DNA from: Kitasatospora xanthocidica
GTDB lineage: Bacteria > Actinomycetota > Actinomycetes > Streptomycetales > Streptomycetaceae
NCBI RefSeq assembly: GCF_014656195.1
Contig: NZ_BNBY01000014.1
Location: 136,306-200,305 of the forward strand
DNA: 64,000 nucleotides
Direction: 5' to 3'
Of the stretch, positions 43,947-55,582 are shown one piece after another. The notes below the pieces were generated by a model. It had not been told where the DNA came from. It saw nothing but the letters and a program-made list of their open reading frames with translations, and did no database searches. The position numbers and the translations under genes were made by a program. Positions within the stretch are counted from its first letter, which is position 1; every line of letters begins with the position of its first letter.

Positions 43947-44957
43947 GTGACCGTCGTGGAACCCTTCGGGCTCAGCGTGCAGGACCGCGACCTGACCCGG
44001 GACGTCCAGGCCGGACTGGACGCGGTGGAGGCGGCGCTCGGCGAGGCCGTCAAGAGCGACGTCCCCTTCATCACCGTCACCGCCAGTCACCTCCTCGAGG
44101 CCGGCGGCAAGCGCTTCCGTCCGCTGCTCCTGCTGCTGGCCGCGCAGTTCGGCGACCCGGGTGCGCCCGGCGTGGTGCCGGCCGCGGTGGTCGTCGAGCT
44201 GACCCACCTGGCCACGCTGTACCACGACGACGTCATGGACGAGGCCCCGGTGCGCCGCGGTGCCCCGAGCGCCAACTCCCGCTGGGACAACTCGGTCGCC
44301 ATCCTCACCGGCGACTTCCTGTTCTCCCGCGCCTCCCAGGTGCTGGCCGACCTCGGCCCGGAGGCCGTGCGGATGCAGGCCGAGGCCTTCGAGCGGCTGG
44401 TCACCGGCCAGATCCTGGAGACCAAGGGCCCGGGCCCGGAGATGGACCCGCTGCTGCACTACCTGGACGTGCTGGAGGGGAAGACCGGCTCGCTGATCGC
44501 CGTCTCCTGCCGGATAGGAGCGCTGATGGCCGGCGCCGAGCCCGAGCTGGTGGACACCCTCGGCGAGTTCGGCGAGCGGATCGGCATCGCCTTCCAGCTG
44601 GCCGACGACGTGCTCGACATCGCCAGCGACGGCCACGAGTCCGGCAAGACCCCCGGCACCGACCTGCGCGAGGGCGTGCTGACCCTGCCCACCCTGCTGC
44701 TGCAGCAGATGCCCGCCGACCCGGCGGACCCGGACGACGTTCGGCTGCGCGAACTGCTCGCCCAGGACCTCGCGGACGACGAGCTGCACGCCGAGGCGCT
44801 GCGCCTGCTGCGGGCCCACCCCGCGCTGGAGCGCGCCCGCGCGGAGACCCTGCGCCGGGCCGAGGAGGCCCGGGCGCTGCTCGCCCCGCTGCCGGAGTGC
44901 CCGGCGAAGTCGGCCCTGGTGGGGCTCTGCGACGCGGTGGCCATCCGCACCATGTGA
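43947..44957 (+). CDS. Polyprenyl diphosphate synthase (menaquinone side chain)
   Basis: A 336-residue trans-prenyltransferase that condenses isopentenyl diphosphate units into a long all-trans chain, the donor for menaquinone. First Asp-rich motif DDVMD (in LYHDDVMDEAPVRRG) and second DDVLD (in QLADDVLDIASD) are intact, as is the substrate-binding GGKRFRP. The residues before the first motif are small (ATLYH), which fits a long-chain product, but chain length cannot be fixed from sequence. The GTG at 43947 has GAGGAG 8 nt upstream. Confidence 0.93.
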   Translation: MTVVEPFGLSVQDRDLTRDVQAGLDAVEAALGEAVKSDVPFITVTASHLLEAGGKRFRPLLLLLAAQFGDPGAPGVVPAAVVVELTHLATLYHDDVMDEAPVRRGAPSANSRWDNSVAILTGDFLFSRASQVLADLGPEAVRMQAEAFERLVTGQILETKGPGPEMDPLLHYLDVLEGKTGSLIAVSCRIGALMAGAEPELVDTLGEFGERIGIAFQLADDVLDIASDGHESGKTPGTDLREGVLTLPTLLLQQMPADPADPDDVRLRELLAQDLADDELHAEALRLLRAHPALERARAETLRRAEEARALLAPLPECPAKSALVGLCDAVAIRTM

Positions 44958-44963
44958 CCGGTG

Positions 44964-44988
44964 CCGGGCCCGGTCGACCCGGGCCCGG
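44964..44988 (+). terminator. Possible terminator after the polyprenyl synthase
   Basis: Two copies of CCGGGCCCGG (44964-44973 and 44979-44988), self-complementary to each other, flank TCGAC just after the stop codon. A GC-only hairpin without U-tract. Confidence 0.5.
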
Positions 44989-45171
44989 TCGGTCCGTGCC
45001 GCGCCCGTCGTCCATGCCGCGTCCGAACCCGCCTCCGCGCCCGTCCTCCCGCCCGCGCTCCCCGGCCGAACTCCCGGGCGCCGTCGGAGAAACCGGCGGA
45101 CGGGGCGGGACCGGCCCCCGCGATGGGGGAGACTGACTCACGTCAGCTCCACCCGAGCCGGGAAGGTCGCC

Positions 45172-45834
45172 ATGCGTCGCGTCGTCATCGCCGAGGACTC
45201 CGTACTGCTGCGGGAGGGGCTGACCAGGCTGCTCACCGATCGCGGCCTGGAGGTCGTCGCCGGCGTCGGGGACGGTGAGGCCCTGGTGAAGACCATCCAC
45301 GACCTGGCCGCCGCCGACGCGCTGCCCGACGTCGTGGTCTCCGACGTGCGGATGCCCCCCTCGCACACCGACGAGGGCCTGCGCGCCTGCGTCGAGCTGC
45401 GCGGCCGCTACCCGCAGCTGAACGTGCTGGTGCTGTCACAGTTCGTGGAGGAACGTTACGCCTCGGAGCTGTTGGCCGGATCCACCCGGGGCGTCGGCTA
45501 CCTGCTGAAGGACCGGGTCGCCGAGGTGCGCGAGTTCGCCGACGCCGTGGTGCGGGTCGCCGAGGGCGGCACCGCGCTGGACCCGGAGGTGGTGCAGCAG
45601 CTGCTCAGCCGCAGCCGCAAGGGCGATGTTCTGACCAATCTCACGCCGCGCGAGCGTGAAGTGCTCGCACTGATGGCCGAGGGCCGCACCAACGCCGCCG
45701 TGGCCAAGCAGCTGGTGGTCTCCGACGGTGCGGTGGAGAAGCACGTCAGCAACATCTTCCTCAAGTTGGGCCTGGCCCAGAGCCCGGAGGACCACCGCCG
45801 GGTGCTGGCCGTGCTGACGTACCTCAGGTCATAA
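45172..45834 (+). CDS. Orphan NarL/LuxR-type response regulator
   Basis: A 220-residue two-domain regulator. Receiver: acidic pocket in VVIAEDS, phospho-acceptor Asp58 (DVVVSDVRMPP), Ser in VLSQF, Lys in YLLKDRV. Output: LuxR helix-turn-helix NLTPREREVLALMAEGRTNAAVAKQL through SDGAVEKHVSNIFLKLGL. No kinase gene is adjacent, so the phosphodonor is unknown. The ATG at 45172 has GGGAAGG upstream. It lies between quinone and ferredoxin oxidoreductase genes. Confidence 0.92.
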   Translation: MRRVVIAEDSVLLREGLTRLLTDRGLEVVAGVGDGEALVKTIHDLAAADALPDVVVSDVRMPPSHTDEGLRACVELRGRYPQLNVLVLSQFVEERYASELLAGSTRGVGYLLKDRVAEVREFADAVVRVAEGGTALDPEVVQQLLSRSRKGDVLTNLTPREREVLALMAEGRTNAAVAKQLVVSDGAVEKHVSNIFLKLGLAQSPEDHRRVLAVLTYLRS

Positions 45835-46109
45835 GGTCCCGGCGGGCGCCTGGCGGACGCCCCGGCCGCCGCCGGGGGAGCCGGAACAGCTGTCGGAACG
45901 ACTGCCGGAACGGCCGCCGGATTCGGAATGATCTCCGGCGGTCGGACGTTCTTCCCCATGTGCGGTACGGGCGCGGGCCGGTGATTTCCCGCCGCACGCG
46001 GGAGTTCCGTCCGGTCTCGACTCCACCCGCATAGGATGCGTGAGGTGCACCAGGCGGACGGGGCACGGGGCCGCGCCCGCGGGTGGTGTGCCCTAGGAGG
46101 TCCGCGGCA

Positions 46110-49159
<3,050 letters not shown>

Positions 49160-49176
49160 CCGCTCCGCCCGCGCAC

Positions 49177-49222
49177 ACGGCAGGCGCCCCTCGTCCCGGC
49201 CGGGACGAGGGGCGCCTGCCGT
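49177..49222. terminator. Perfect 46-bp palindrome, bidirectional terminator
   Basis: Arms of 23 bp meet without spacer at 49199/49200 (ACGGCAGGCGCCCCTCGTCC and complement). It separates korB from the convergent VOC gene. Confidence 0.9.
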
Positions 49223-49248
49223 TGCGGCCACTGACTACTGACTACTGG

Positions 49249-49632
49249 CTACTGCTGCTCGGCCCACTCGACCAGTTCGATCACGACCCCGTTCGGGTCG
49301 GCGACCTGGAACAGCTTCTCGCCCCACGGCTCCTCGCGCAGCGGCAGGGTGATCGTGACCCCCTCCTCGCGCAGCCGGCGCTCCTCGGCGGCGATGTCCT
49401 GGACGACGAACGCCAGGATCACGCCGTCCGCGGTCCGGTGGCGCTGCTCCTCCGGCAGGACCTCCAGGCCGCGCCGCAGGTAGACGACGTTGACGCCGCC
49501 GCCGGGGTGCTTGAGCGAGACGAAGCCGTCGGCCGACATCTCCTCCGCGTAGCCGAAGTGCTGTTGAAGGAAGGCGGCGGAGGGGCTGACGTCCTCGACG
49601 GTCAGGGAGACGGCGGTGGTGGTGATCTGCAA
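49249..49632 (-). CDS. VOC family (glyoxalase/bleomycin-resistance-like) protein
   Basis: About 127 residues in two beta-alpha-beta-beta-beta modules: TAVSLTVEDVSPSAAFLQQHFGYAEE and GVILAFVVQDIAAEERRLREEG, ending in the metal-site strand VADPNGVVIELVEW with the Glu ligand. Family members are lyases, dioxygenases or binding proteins; the reaction is unknown. The start is placed at a TTG (49630-49632) because GAGAGGG lies 7 nt upstream and the family usually begins there; the ATG at 49701 would overlap the operator at 49689-49713. Confidence 0.8.
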   Translation of the reverse strand: MQITTTAVSLTVEDVSPSAAFLQQHFGYAEEMSADGFVSLKHPGGGVNVVYLRRGLEVLPEEQRHRTADGVILAFVVQDIAAEERRLREEGVTITLPLREEPWGEKLFQVADPNGVVIELVEWAEQQ

Positions 49633-49688
49633 AGCGAGAACCCTCTCGTCGGCATCCGGGTGTCCCGGGGCATCCGCACGATTACCCC

Positions 49689-49713
49689 GTACGCAGTACA
49701 CTATACATAGTAC
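49689..49713. promoter_or_regulatory. Operator candidate of the VOC gene
   Basis: GTACGCAGTACACTATACATAGTAC is spread over 49689-49713 and contains ACTAT-AC-ATAGT (49700-49711) plus repeated GTAC. It is AT-rich and lies 57-81 nt upstream of the TTG start, in keeping with PadR- or TetR-type control. Confidence 0.5.
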
Positions 49714-49807
49714 GGAGAATCGCGCCAGGGAAATGCGCCGCCCGGGGAATGCGCGAAGGGAGGCTCCCGGCGCGGGAGCCTCCCTCAGGCGGTCGGAGCG
49801 GGGCGGG

Positions 49808-51466
49808 TCAGTAGACGCAGGGGATGCCGCCGTCGGACTGGGCGTCGACGCCGGGGCCCTGCATCGGCAGGTTGGCGACCGGGTCGGACGGGGCGCCGCC
49901 CGGAGCGGCGGGCTTGTCGGCGTCGACCCCGGTGAAGCCGGTGCCGAGGGTCACGACCACGCGGTCCGCGCCGACGGAGGCGGACTCGGTGGCGGTCACG
50001 CCGTAGCGGGCGGCGATCTGCTCGGCGGCGTCCTTGGCGCCCTTGCCGTAGACGACGGTGGTGGTCTTCGGCCGGCTGCTCGCGGAGCCGGTCCGGCCCT
50101 CCTTGAACCCCATCGCGACCAGGGCCTTGGACTCGGCGGTGGAGGAGACCCCGGCGGCCGAGGAGGCGTTGAGGACGTCCACCGTGACGGCCTTGGCGGC
50201 GGTCGGGGTGGGGGTGGGCGTCGGGGTCGGGGCGGGTTCGGCGGACGGGGCGCCCGCCGGGGCCGGTGCGGGGGCGGCGTCGGCGTAGCCGAACAGCTGC
50301 TTGACCACCTTCTGGACCTTCGCCGGGGTCACCAGGTTGACGTCCTGGCCGTTCTTGGTGCCGAAGCCGTCGAAGGTCAGCGTGTTGAACTCGACGTTGC
50401 CGCCGGTCAGCGCCGGGGCCTGCTGGGCGAAGTCGAGGATGTTCCACTCGTTGTCGATGACGAGGTCCTTCTGGATGACGCCCATCAGCTCCTGCATCTT
50501 GCCGAGGTCGCCGACGATCCCCTTCTGCTTCAGGTTGTGCACGACCGCGGAGATGAAGGCCTGCTGCCGGTGGGTGCGGGCGAAGTCGCCGGAGTTGCCG
50601 TCGGGGCCGTCGAGGTTGTGGCGCTGGCGGACGAAGGAGAGCGCCTGGGAGGCGTTGAGGGTGTTGATGCCCTTCTTGAAGTCGGCGCCGGAGCCCTGGC
50701 CCTCCATGGCCGGGTCCTTGGTGTCGTGGGTGAGGCAGACCTGGATCGGCTCGACCGCCTTGGCGATGTCGTAGAAGCCCATCAGGTTGACCTCGGCGAT
50801 GTGGTCGATCGGCTGGTCGAGGAACTTCTGGACGGTGCGGATGGTGGCCGCCCGGCCTATGTCGCGGCCCGCCTTCTCCAGATCGGCGCCCTTGAGGCCC
50901 TTGGCCCGCAGGCCCGGATCGGCCTTGTCCTTGGCCGCGCCGTAGGCCTCCTTGATCTTGGCCATGCCCAGCTGGGAGCCGTCGGCGTTGTAGGTCATGA
51001 CGTAGTCGTCGCGGGGTATGGAGACGGCCTGCACCTTGCCGCCGTTCGCCGGGATGTGCAGCAGGATCAGCGAGTTGGTGTTGTAGCCGCCGATGTCGGA
51101 GCTGTGGCCGGCGTGCAGCTCGTCCTGGACGAACTGCGGGGGCAGGTCCGAACCGTCCATGTTCTTGCGGCTGTCCAGGCCGATCAGCAGCAGGTTGACC
51201 GAGTTGTCGAGGTGCTTGGGGGCGTCCTTCTTCGTCTCGGCGATGACGTTGGACGTGGTCATCCCGTCGGTGAGCTGCTTGTACTCGTACCAGACCACCC
51301 CGCTGGCGGCGAACACCGCCAGCCCGACGGTGCAGGCCGTCACCCGGCCCGCGATCAGCAGCGGGGAGGCGCGGCGAGGCTCCGCGCCCCGGCGGGCGGC
51401 CGCCCGGCCGCCCTGCCCGGTGGCGGCGGGTGCGCCCTGCCCGTCGTGCTCGGCGTTGTCAGCCAC
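49808..51466 (-). CDS. LytR-CpsA-Psr (LCP) family wall glycopolymer ligase
   Basis: A 552-residue membrane-anchored enzyme that transfers undecaprenyl-linked glycopolymers to peptidoglycan. Order: basic/Ala cytoplasmic head, one TM helix (about 38-58, AGRVTACTVGLAVFAASGVV), LCP domain (about 90-290) with NLLLIGLDSR, NTNSLILLHI, VSIPRDDYV and LSFVRQRHN holding the conserved Asp and Arg residues, then a Pro/Thr/Ala linker and a LytR_C domain (about 415-505; VTVDVLNASSAAGVS). The GTG at 51464-51466 has GGAGGAGG upstream. It overlaps the DUF6542-type gene by 8 nt and forms an operon with it. Confidence 0.93.
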   Translation of the reverse strand: MADNAEHDGQGAPAATGQGGRAAARRGAEPRRASPLLIAGRVTACTVGLAVFAASGVVWYEYKQLTDGMTTSNVIAETKKDAPKHLDNSVNLLLIGLDSRKNMDGSDLPPQFVQDELHAGHSSDIGGYNTNSLILLHIPANGGKVQAVSIPRDDYVMTYNADGSQLGMAKIKEAYGAAKDKADPGLRAKGLKGADLEKAGRDIGRAATIRTVQKFLDQPIDHIAEVNLMGFYDIAKAVEPIQVCLTHDTKDPAMEGQGSGADFKKGINTLNASQALSFVRQRHNLDGPDGNSGDFARTHRQQAFISAVVHNLKQKGIVGDLGKMQELMGVIQKDLVIDNEWNILDFAQQAPALTGGNVEFNTLTFDGFGTKNGQDVNLVTPAKVQKVVKQLFGYADAAPAPAPAGAPSAEPAPTPTPTPTPTAAKAVTVDVLNASSAAGVSSTAESKALVAMGFKEGRTGSASSRPKTTTVVYGKGAKDAAEQIAARYGVTATESASVGADRVVVTLGTGFTGVDADKPAAPGGAPSDPVANLPMQGPGVDAQSDGGIPCVY

Positions 51467-51929
51467 GCTGCCTCCTCCGGTGCCGGACCAGCCGGACCAC
51501 GATCACCAGGAGCGCCGCCGCGGCGGCCTCCGCCATCACGGGAAAGCCGTGCACCACCCACTTCGCGCCGCCGGTGGCCAGGGCCTTGCCCTGGTAGCGG
51601 TCGCGGTGGGCCGCCAGCTCGACGGCGGCGGTCGCGCCCAGGACGACCAGCGGCGAGGTGGCGAGCACCCACCACCAGCCGTTGCGGCTGCTGAGCGCCG
51701 CCGCCAGGCCCGTCCCGAGCACCGCGCAGACGGCGAAGGCCAGGCCCATGCCGGGGCCGGAGACCTCGTCGACCGCGGCGCCGGCCAGCGGCAGCCCGAG
51801 GGCCAGGGCCACGGGTGCCGCGGCTCCGCCGGGAAGGGGGCGCGCCGGGCCCGCGGCGGGCCCGCCCGCCGCCGCCCGCCGTCGTGAACCCTGTTCGGAC
51901 GGCCGTCCTCGCTGTCCTGCCACGCGCAC
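51459..51929 (-). CDS. DUF6542-like integral membrane protein
   Basis: A 156-residue protein: basic head of about 35 residues, then four hydrophobic helices (about 38-53, 61-80, 85-103 and 131-147) and a basic end (RLVRHRRRQRG). It fits the small streptomycete DUF6542-type membrane proteins of unknown function. It is first in the operon with the LCP ligase, so a role in wall polymer attachment is possible. GTG start at 51927-51929. Confidence 0.7.
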   Translation of the reverse strand: MRVAGQRGRPSEQGSRRRAAAGGPAAGPARPLPGGAAAPVALALGLPLAGAAVDEVSGPGMGLAFAVCAVLGTGLAAALSSRNGWWWVLATSPLVVLGATAAVELAAHRDRYQGKALATGGAKWVVHGFPVMAEAAAAALLVIVVRLVRHRRRQRG

Positions 51930-52278
51930 TCACCCCCGGTGTTCCCGTGATCCGTGTTCTGTGTCCCGTGCGCCGCGGCGGCGCCCGGGCCCGCGCCGAC
52001 CGTCGTTCGGAATCCCGTTCGTGGGCGCTGCCAGTTCTGGACGTCCGGGCCGGTCGGTCGGTTCCCTCGCCCCTCCGGACCGGCCGTGATGCGGGGAGAG
52101 GGGCTTCCGCTTTTCCTCTACACGGGTGTAGAGATTCTATGCGGCGCGGAGTGCGCCCGCGAAGCGCGGATGTGTGGGTGTGCGGGGTGTGCGGTGACGG
52201 GCTCGGATCCGGACGGCGGCACGGATACACTGCACCGAGTAGTTTCATTGACGGGGTGAAGCAGTGGAGGAGTGGACC
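51930..52278. other. Divergent intergenic region with operator candidate
   Basis: This 349-nt gap separates the DUF6542-LCP operon from a TetR gene. It contains the palindrome at 52116-52133 and an AT-richer stretch around 52225-52260 (GATACACT as a -10-like element, then TAGTTTCATTGACG). No other gene is credible. Confidence 0.55.
52116..52133. promoter_or_regulatory. Palindromic operator candidate, 8-bp arms
   Basis: CTCTACACGGGTGTAGAG is a perfect inverted repeat with a GG centre. Its size and form suit a TetR-type dimer; the nearest regulator is the TetR gene at 52279. Confidence 0.6.
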
Positions 52279-52926
52279 GTGGCGACGACGGGCGGAGCGG
52301 GACGGCCGGAGAAGCGCAAGGCGATCACCCTGGCCGCGATGGTGGTGTTCGGCCGCGAGGGCTACGTACGGGCCAGCATGGACGCGATCGCGGCCGAGGC
52401 CGGGGTCTCCAAGCGCACGGTCTACAACCACTTCGGCGACAAGGAGGCGCTCTTCCTGTCGGTGGCGCTGCAGAACTCGGCCGAACTGACCGAGAAGATC
52501 CGGGACCTGATGGCGAAGTACCTCGACCGGGTGGTGGACCTGCGCCAGGACCTGGTCGACTTCGCGGTCGAGCGGGCCCGCGCGGTGCTGTCCGCCGGGG
52601 AGCACGGGGCGCTCGGCCGGGCGATCCGCGCCGAGGTGGCCAACATCCCGGCCGACGTCCTGGGGGCCTGGCTGGAAGCCGGGCCGATCGCCTCGCTGCG
52701 CGACCTCGCCGCACACTTCGAGGCCCTCACCGAGCGCGGGCTGCTCGCGGTCGAGGACGCCGCACTGGCCGCCGAGCAGTACACCCTGCTGACCTTCCAC
52801 CCGGTCGCGGACCGCTCCTTCTGGGGCGCCCTCCCGGTGGCGGACGAGGAGGTCGAGCGGATCGCGGCGGTCGGCGTCGACGCCTTCCTGCGGATCCACG
52901 GCGCTCCGGCGCCGGCGGAAGGCTGA
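52279..52926 (+). CDS. TetR family transcriptional regulator
   Basis: A 215-residue regulator. The helix-turn-helix is strong: AITLAAMVVFGREGYVRASM, then IAAEAGVSKRTVYNHFGDKEALF. The C-terminal part resembles the TetR_C AcrR-like (Bacterial transcriptional repressor C-terminal) group with ALPVADEEVERI near the end. The GTG at 52279 is chosen for the GGAGGAG 7 nt upstream; a GTG at 52264 is possible. It is divergent from the LCP operon; its target may be that operon or itself. Confidence 0.9.
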   Translation: MATTGGAGRPEKRKAITLAAMVVFGREGYVRASMDAIAAEAGVSKRTVYNHFGDKEALFLSVALQNSAELTEKIRDLMAKYLDRVVDLRQDLVDFAVERARAVLSAGEHGALGRAIRAEVANIPADVLGAWLEAGPIASLRDLAAHFEALTERGLLAVEDAALAAEQYTLLTFHPVADRSFWGALPVADEEVERIAAVGVDAFLRIHGAPAPAEG

Positions 52927-53005
52927 CGCCAGAGGGCTGACGGCGGATGGCTGACGCCGGACGGGGGGCGGCAGTGCGCCGCCCCCCGTCCGGTGCCGTG
53001 ATGGC

Positions 53006-53713
53006 TCACTTCCAGTTGAGGCCCTTGCCGAGGGTGTACGGGTCGCCCCAGTACTCGGCGCCCGCGACCTTGGAGGCCTCCGGGGACATCGCCACCGCGC
53101 AGGAGGTGGACGACTGGCCGTTGGTGAAGCCCTTGGGCAGCGAGTCGCTCTTGCACTTGGGGAAGGCGCCGATGATCATCAGCTCCTGCGCCTCGGTGCC
53201 GTCCGCCAGCAGGCCCTTCATGTGGTCGACGCTGGTGAAGGACAGGTCGGTGCTGCCGGCGTTGGTGACCTTGTAGTGGATGTAGTACGGCACCAGGCCC
53301 TTGGCCTTGTCGCCCAGCTTGAGCGAGGCGAGGTCCGCCGGGTCGCCCTTCTCGATCGAGGTGACCGCGAGTGCGATGGTGCCCTTGGTGCTGCCCGAGC
53401 TGAACGGGATGGTCACGGCGTCGCCGATCTTGACCGTGGTCCCGCCCGCCGGGGCGGAGCCGGCCGGAGCGGGCGCCGCGGCCGAGCCGGACGCCGCGCC
53501 GCCCGCCGGGGCGGAGGTCGGGGCGGCCGGGGTGATGGCACCGCCGGTGGGCGACGCGGCGGCGCTGGTGGCGGGCGCGGACGCCGCGGGCGGCGGGGTC
53601 GTCGCGGTGTCGGACGACGACGCGTCGTCGTTGCAGGCGGTCATGGTGAGCGTGCCGACCGAGGCCAGTGCGGCCAGGGCCAGGGCATGGCGATTGCTGC
53701 GGATGAGCTTCAC
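53006..53713 (-). CDS. Putative lipoprotein with beta-sandwich (DUF4352/MPT63-like) domain
   Basis: A 235-residue secreted protein. The signal peptide VKLIRSNRHALALAALASVG ends in the lipobox-like TMTAC, so Cys27 would be lipidated. An Ala/Pro/Ser/Thr linker of about 60 residues leads to an immunoglobulin-like domain (VTIPFSSGSTKGTIALAV, YIHYKVTNAGSTDLSF, SCAVAMSPEASKV), similar to DUF4352/Telokin-like actinobacterial antigens. The GTG at 53711-53713 has a GGGGGA site. Function unknown. Confidence 0.75.
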   Translation of the reverse strand: MKLIRSNRHALALAALASVGTLTMTACNDDASSSDTATTPPPAASAPATSAAASPTGGAITPAAPTSAPAGGAASGSAAAPAPAGSAPAGGTTVKIGDAVTIPFSSGSTKGTIALAVTSIEKGDPADLASLKLGDKAKGLVPYYIHYKVTNAGSTDLSFTSVDHMKGLLADGTEAQELMIIGAFPKCKSDSLPKGFTNGQSSTSCAVAMSPEASKVAGAEYWGDPYTLGKGLNWK

Positions 53714-53939
53714 GAGATGTCCCCCGTTTTCGCGGGCCACCGATCGACGGCCCTCCCGAGAGAACTTCATAGCGCAGCCCGGAGGTCCGGTGCCATGGCT
53801 TCGGCGTCCTCTTGACCGGTCCGTGACGACTCCCTCGCGGCACCGTGACAAGGGATATCGAGTCGTGATCGGGGAAGAGGGCGGGGCGGGAGCGGGGGCT
53901 GAGCCTCCGTTTGATCGCCGCCGTGCGATTCTGTCCGCC

Positions 53940-54671
53940 ATGGTTGCGCAGATGATCGATCAGGCCCGTCGGCTGGTGGCCGACCGCTTCCCGGACGCGC
54001 TCGCCGTGCTGCTGGCCGGCTCCGCGGCGACCGGGACCGCCACCGCCACCAGCGACCTCGACCTCGCGGTCCTGGTCGCGGACGGCGGCGAGACCCACCG
54101 GGAGACCGTCCGCTTCGAAGGCCGTACGGTCGAGCTCTTCGTCCACACCGGGACCGGCCTCGCCGAGCTGTTCGCCGTCGACGCGGCCTCCCGCCGGGCC
54201 GTCCTCCAGCACATGTACGCCACCGGCCTCCTGCTGACCGACCCCGACGGCCACGGCGCCCGCGCCCGCGAGCGCGCCGGGGCCGACCTGCGCCAGGGCC
54301 CGCCCGCACTGGCCCCGGAGACCGTGGAGACCAAGCGCTACGGCCTGACCGACCTGCTGGACGACCTCGCCGACGCCGGGGACGACACGGAACGCCTGGC
54401 GATCGCCGCCGAGGTGCTCACCGCCGCCGCCGACCTGCTCTTCGACCACCACCGGGCCTGGACCGGCGTCGGCAAGTGGCTGCCCCGCCGCCTCCGCGAG
54501 GCCGACCCGGTCCTCGGCCCGGCCCTGGTCGACGGCCACCTGCGGCTGAGCCGGGACGGCGACCCGCGTCCGCTGGCCCGGGCGGCCCGTCAGGTCCTGG
54601 ACCTGGCCGGCGGCCCGCTCTCGGAGGGCTACCGCCGCACCTGGCACGGCGCCATCGAGCGCACCGTCTAG
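53940..54671 (+). CDS. Nucleotidyltransferase-fold protein
   Basis: A 243-residue protein with the polymerase-beta/minimal nucleotidyltransferase signature LLAGSAATGTATATSDLDLAV (GS, then DxD at about residues 39-41). The second half is helical (KRYGLTDLLDDLADAGDD, LTAAADLLFDHHRAWTG) as in aminoglycoside nucleotidyltransferase- or KNTase-C-like proteins. It could adenylylate a small molecule or protein, but no substrate can be inferred. The ATG at 53940 is assumed; no clear ribosome-binding site. It is divergent from the lipoprotein gene. Confidence 0.75.
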   Translation: MVAQMIDQARRLVADRFPDALAVLLAGSAATGTATATSDLDLAVLVADGGETHRETVRFEGRTVELFVHTGTGLAELFAVDAASRRAVLQHMYATGLLLTDPDGHGARARERAGADLRQGPPALAPETVETKRYGLTDLLDDLADAGDDTERLAIAAEVLTAAADLLFDHHRAWTGVGKWLPRRLREADPVLGPALVDGHLRLSRDGDPRPLARAARQVLDLAGGPLSEGYRRTWHGAIERTV

Positions 54672-54687
54672 GACCGTGCAGGACCGG

Positions 54688-55482
54688 CTACGAGGCGCTG
54701 AGCACCAGCTCGTTGTAGGTCGCGACGGTCGTGAAGCCGAGCCGCTCGTAGAGCCGGATCGCCGGGGCGTTGTCGGTGCGGACGTTGAGGCCCAGGTGGT
54801 CGGTGGTGGCGGCCAGCCGCCGGCACAGGGCGGTCACGCAGGCCCGGGCCAGGCCGCGGCCGCGGGCGTCGGGGTGGGTGGTCACGTTGCCGAGGACGGC
54901 GACCCGCTGGACGGGGGAGTGGACGTGCACCCCGGCGACGGCCAGCAGCCGGCCGTTCGCGCGGACGCCGGTGTAGCCGCCGTTCGCGAGCATCCGCGGG
55001 TCGAACCAGGCCTCCGGGTAGGACTCGTCCAGCAGGGCCCGTACGGCGGCGAGGTCGTCCGAGGTCAACGGCTCGGCCCGGTAACCGGGTTCGGCCCCGT
55101 CCGCGGGTTCGGCGGGGAGCCGCTCGGTGAGCAGCATCCGCAGCAGTGGCGTCCGGCGCTCGACCGCGTAGTCGGGGGCGAGGGCCCGCTCGGCGCCGTC
55201 CGGCAGGCCGGCCGTGAAGCGGCGCGGCAGGAACGGCCGCAGGTCGCCCAGCAGCGCCTCCAGTGGCGGGACGTCGGCGGGCCGGGCGAAGGCGAGCAGG
55301 ACCGGGGTGTCGCCGCCGCTGAAGAGCAGGGCGACCGGGCCGCCCTCGGCGGAGGCGGTGTACCAGGCGGTGTTGGCCCAGGTCGGGTCGGACAGGTCGC
55401 CGAGTTCGAAGAGGTGCAGCGCCGGATCGGTGCGGAACCGGGCGGCGAGCTCGGCGCGGTCGTGGAGGCTGATGAGGGGCAC
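54688..55482 (-). CDS. GNAT family N-acetyltransferase
   Basis: A 264-residue two-part protein. The C-terminal half is a standard GNAT domain with VTTHPDARGRGLARACV (R-G-x-G-L/A core), NVRTDNAPAIRLYERLGF and a final strand. The N-terminal half (MPLISLHDRAELAARFRTDP through FARPADVPPLEALLGDLRPF) is a degenerate acetyltransferase-like fold as in DUF5645/FeeM-like tandem GNATs. GTG start at 55480-55482 with GGCTGAT-type weak signal. It is convergent with the nucleotidyltransferase gene, 16 nt apart. Confidence 0.85.
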   Translation of the reverse strand: MPLISLHDRAELAARFRTDPALHLFELGDLSDPTWANTAWYTASAEGGPVALLFSGGDTPVLLAFARPADVPPLEALLGDLRPFLPRRFTAGLPDGAERALAPDYAVERRTPLLRMLLTERLPAEPADGAEPGYRAEPLTSDDLAAVRALLDESYPEAWFDPRMLANGGYTGVRANGRLLAVAGVHVHSPVQRVAVLGNVTTHPDARGRGLARACVTALCRRLAATTDHLGLNVRTDNAPAIRLYERLGFTTVATYNELVLSAS

Positions 55483-55531
55483 GCGGTCGAGGATAGGCCC
55501 GGCCCGTCCGGCCGCGTCCGGGTGCGCCGAC

Positions 55532-55571
55532 GGCCCGGTCCGTCCGTCGGCGCCGACGGACGGACCGGGCC
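55532..55571 (-). terminator. Perfect 40-bp palindrome, terminator of the lectin cassette
   Basis: Arms of 20 bp meet at 55551/55552 (GGCCCGGTCCGTCCGTCGGC and complement), 11 nt after the ricin-type lectin stop on the minus strand and before the GNAT gene. Confidence 0.85.
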
Positions 55572-55582
55572 CGGCCGGTGGG

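Noticed and set aside
49177..49222. 46-bp palindrome as an insertion-sequence terminus or replication origin
   Set aside because: It lies between convergent genes, has no neighbouring transposase or repeats, and is best explained as a terminator.
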